Shown here: one piece after another, positions 5,909 to 7,291 of the stretch
How the letters are laid out: each line of letters begins with the position of its first letter
Position numbering within the stretch: position 1 is the stretch's first letter
Source: an uncultured Clostridia bacterium
GTDB taxonomy: Bacteria; Bacillota; Clostridia; Oscillospirales; Acutalibacteraceae
DNA: 7,291 nt
Assembly: GCA_947174455.1 (NCBI GenBank)
Contig: CAMWIZ010000038.1
Coordinates: 1-7,291, forward strand
Reading direction: 5' to 3'
Notes under the pieces: generated by a model
Told to the model about the DNA's origin: nothing
Databases searched by the model: none
Seen by the model: only the letters and a program-made list of their open reading frames with translations
Position numbers and translations under genes: made by a program

Positions 5909-7291
5909 TTAAAATTTAAAGTACAAAAACGGATTGTAGCCCGAACTTACCAAGGATGCTGTACAGAGTAAAAGTCCGCAGACACAGGCAACTGTTTCGG
6001 GAATCCAGCACCAGCTTTTGTTTTTAATTTTATCATAAAGATTTTTTGAAATAGGTGTGCAGGCAAAAATTGCAATAACAAAAATCGGCAGATACGAGAT
6101 AATATCGACCATACCGTTATGAGATGCCGCACCTGCCGAAAAGTCAAACAGTCTTACTGCAAATCTCCACAGCTTACCCATATCTTCAAAATAGAATATT
6201 ACCCAACCGAAAATTATAAGTACCAAGGTATACATATGCGACACCGTTGCAGGTGCTTTTTTCAGGACTTTAAGCAGAAACATCTTTTCTATAACCAAAA
6301 TTACAAAGAAATACAAGCCCCACAGAATAAAGTTATAGCTTGCACCATACCAAAGTCCGGTTAGTGCCCATACGACAAACATATTGAACACTTGACGTGG
6401 AAAACCCTGTTTGTTGCCGCCCAGGGGAATATATATATATTCCCTGAACCATGTTGAAAGTGATATGTGCCATCTTCTCCAAAATTCGGTTATAGATTTT
6501 GAAATATAGGGATAATCAAAGTTTTTCAAAAACTCAAAGGCAAATATTTTGCCCAAACCGATTGCCATTTCGGAATATCCGCAAAAATCAAAGTAAATTT
6601 GCAGAGCATAAGCTATAATACCAACCCATGCGGCAAGCAAACCCACCGAACCGCTGCCATCTCTCATAGTGTCCCACAGTTTTCCCATTTGATTTGCAAG
6701 CAATACTTTTTTACACAATCCGACAATGAAGATTTTTACACCTTCGTTAAAACTGTCCATGCTTTCACGTCTGTTTACAAGCTGCTTTTCCACGTCCTTA
6801 TACCTCACTATAGGACCTGCAATAAGCTGGGGAAAAAGTGACACATATGTACCGAATGTAATAAAATTCTTCTGAACACCTGCATCACGTCTGTAAACAT
6901 CTATGGTATATGACATTGTTTGGAAGGTGTAGAATGAAATACCGATGGGAAGCGGAATTTCCGCAAGCTTTGTACCCAAAAACGGCATAACCATGTTAAG
7001 TGTATCGCCAATAAACCCTGCATACTTAAAATATCCAAGCAATCCAACATTAATCACTATTGAAGTAATTAGGGTTGCCTTAGCCGCCTTTAGATTTGGG
7101 TTTTCCCTAAATTTAAATTTATCTATCAGCAAACCGGACACATAGTTAAGCGAGATTGAAACAAGCATCAACACAATAATTGTCGGCTCTCCCCAACCGT
7201 AAAATATCAGATTAACTACAAACAGCAACAAATTTCTGAAACGCTTTGGCGTTATATAGTACAACAGCAGTACAACAGGAAAGTATATAAA
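5909..7291 (-). CDS. MBOAT family O-acyltransferase, AlgI-like (N-terminus cut by window end)
   Basis: The frame is open through the window edge, giving 460 visible residues; the first, FIYFPVVLLLYYITPKRFRN, match the usual AlgI-like start, so only about 10-15 residues are missing. A TTG at 7264 is internal, not the start. It is a polytopic membrane protein that would pass acyl groups from the cytoplasm across the membrane to a surface polysaccharide. Family motifs are clear: PIGISFYTFQTMSY, LFPQLIAGPIVRY, DFCGYSEMAIGLG and FWRRWHISLSTWFREYIYIP, with the conserved His encoded at 6469-6467. The second expected His, in the LWHG motif, is a Tyr here (LTGLWYGAS; codon TAT at 6349-6347). The stop lies 15 bases before the partner's preferred start, so the two are surely co-transcribed. 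The operon promoter is outside the window. Confidence 0.95.
   Translation of the reverse strand, partial: FIYFPVVLLLYYITPKRFRNLLLFVVNLIFYGWGEPTIIVLMLVSISLNYVSGLLIDKFKFRENPNLKAAKATLITSIVINVGLLGYFKYAGFIGDTLNMVMPFLGTKLAEIPLPIGISFYTFQTMSYTIDVYRRDAGVQKNFITFGTYVSLFPQLIAGPIVRYKDVEKQLVNRRESMDSFNEGVKIFIVGLCKKVLLANQMGKLWDTMRDGSGSVGLLAAWVGIIAYALQIYFDFCGYSEMAIGLGKIFAFEFLKNFDYPYISKSITEFWRRWHISLSTWFREYIYIPLGGNKQGFPRQVFNMFVVWALTGLWYGASYNFILWGLYFFVILVIEKMFLLKVLKKAPATVSHMYTLVLIIFGWVIFYFEDMGKLWRFAVRLFDFSAGAASHNGMVDIISYLPIFVIAIFACTPISKNLYDKIKNKSWCWIPETVACVCGLLLCTASLVSSGYNPFLYFKF

Noticed and set aside
6425..6444. Perfect 20-bp palindrome (GGGAA, alternating TA, TTCCC) inside the MBOAT gene
   Set aside because: It encodes the conserved REYIYIP stretch; Tyr-Ile-Tyr-Ile codons force the alternating AT core, so the symmetry is most simply a coding by-product.
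7262..7264. TTG as the start codon of the MBOAT gene
   Set aside because: The frame continues open to the window edge with FIYFPVVLL, which matches the normal AlgI-like N-terminus, so the TTG is an internal Leu codon.

Overview
The window looks like a chromosomal segment of a low-GC Gram-positive bacterium of the class Clostridia, possibly a gut Oscillospirales/Ruminococcus-type relative. The signs are AT-rich DNA, strong GGAGG-type ribosome binding sites, Firmicute-type housekeeping proteins (Era, YqzL and RecO in that order) and intergenic hairpin repeats. The taxon is an inference from these features, not from a search. All seven genes I can support lie on the minus strand, so transcription runs from high to low coordinates. 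Two genes are cut by the window edges.

In transcription order: (1) 7291-5909, an AlgI-like MBOAT membrane O-acyltransferase missing only a few N-terminal residues, followed after a few bases by (2) 5893-4685, a membrane-anchored DHHW/AlgX-AlgJ-like SGNH-type protein. These two probably form an operon that O-acetylates a cell-surface or secreted polysaccharide. (3) 4493-3585, era, the ribosome-assembly GTPase, with its own extended -10 promoter and a probable terminator. (4) 3400-3200, a YqzL-family small protein gene whose 3' end overlaps (5) 3285-2533, recO, by 86 bases in another frame. (6) 2103-670, a PLP-dependent Orn/Lys/Arg decarboxylase-family protein of the short Firmicute type. (7) 596-1, a MerR regulator with a TipAS-type ligand domain, truncated by the window start, behind a textbook MerR promoter with a 19-bp spacer.

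The only long gene-free stretch is 2104-2532. It holds a cluster of perfect or near-perfect hairpins, a 28-bp direct repeat with one mismatch at a 43-bp period, and a strong hairpin with a T-tract that reads as a terminator on the plus strand, although no plus-strand gene is present. It resembles a dispersed intergenic repeat rather than a gene.

I do not see a clearly new biological system. The items most worth checking are the YqzL/RecO overprinted overlap, the Tyr in place of the usual His in the MBOAT W-H-G motif, the orphan plus-strand terminator within the repeat block, and the TipA-like regulator with an intact MerR promoter beside an amino-acid decarboxylase.
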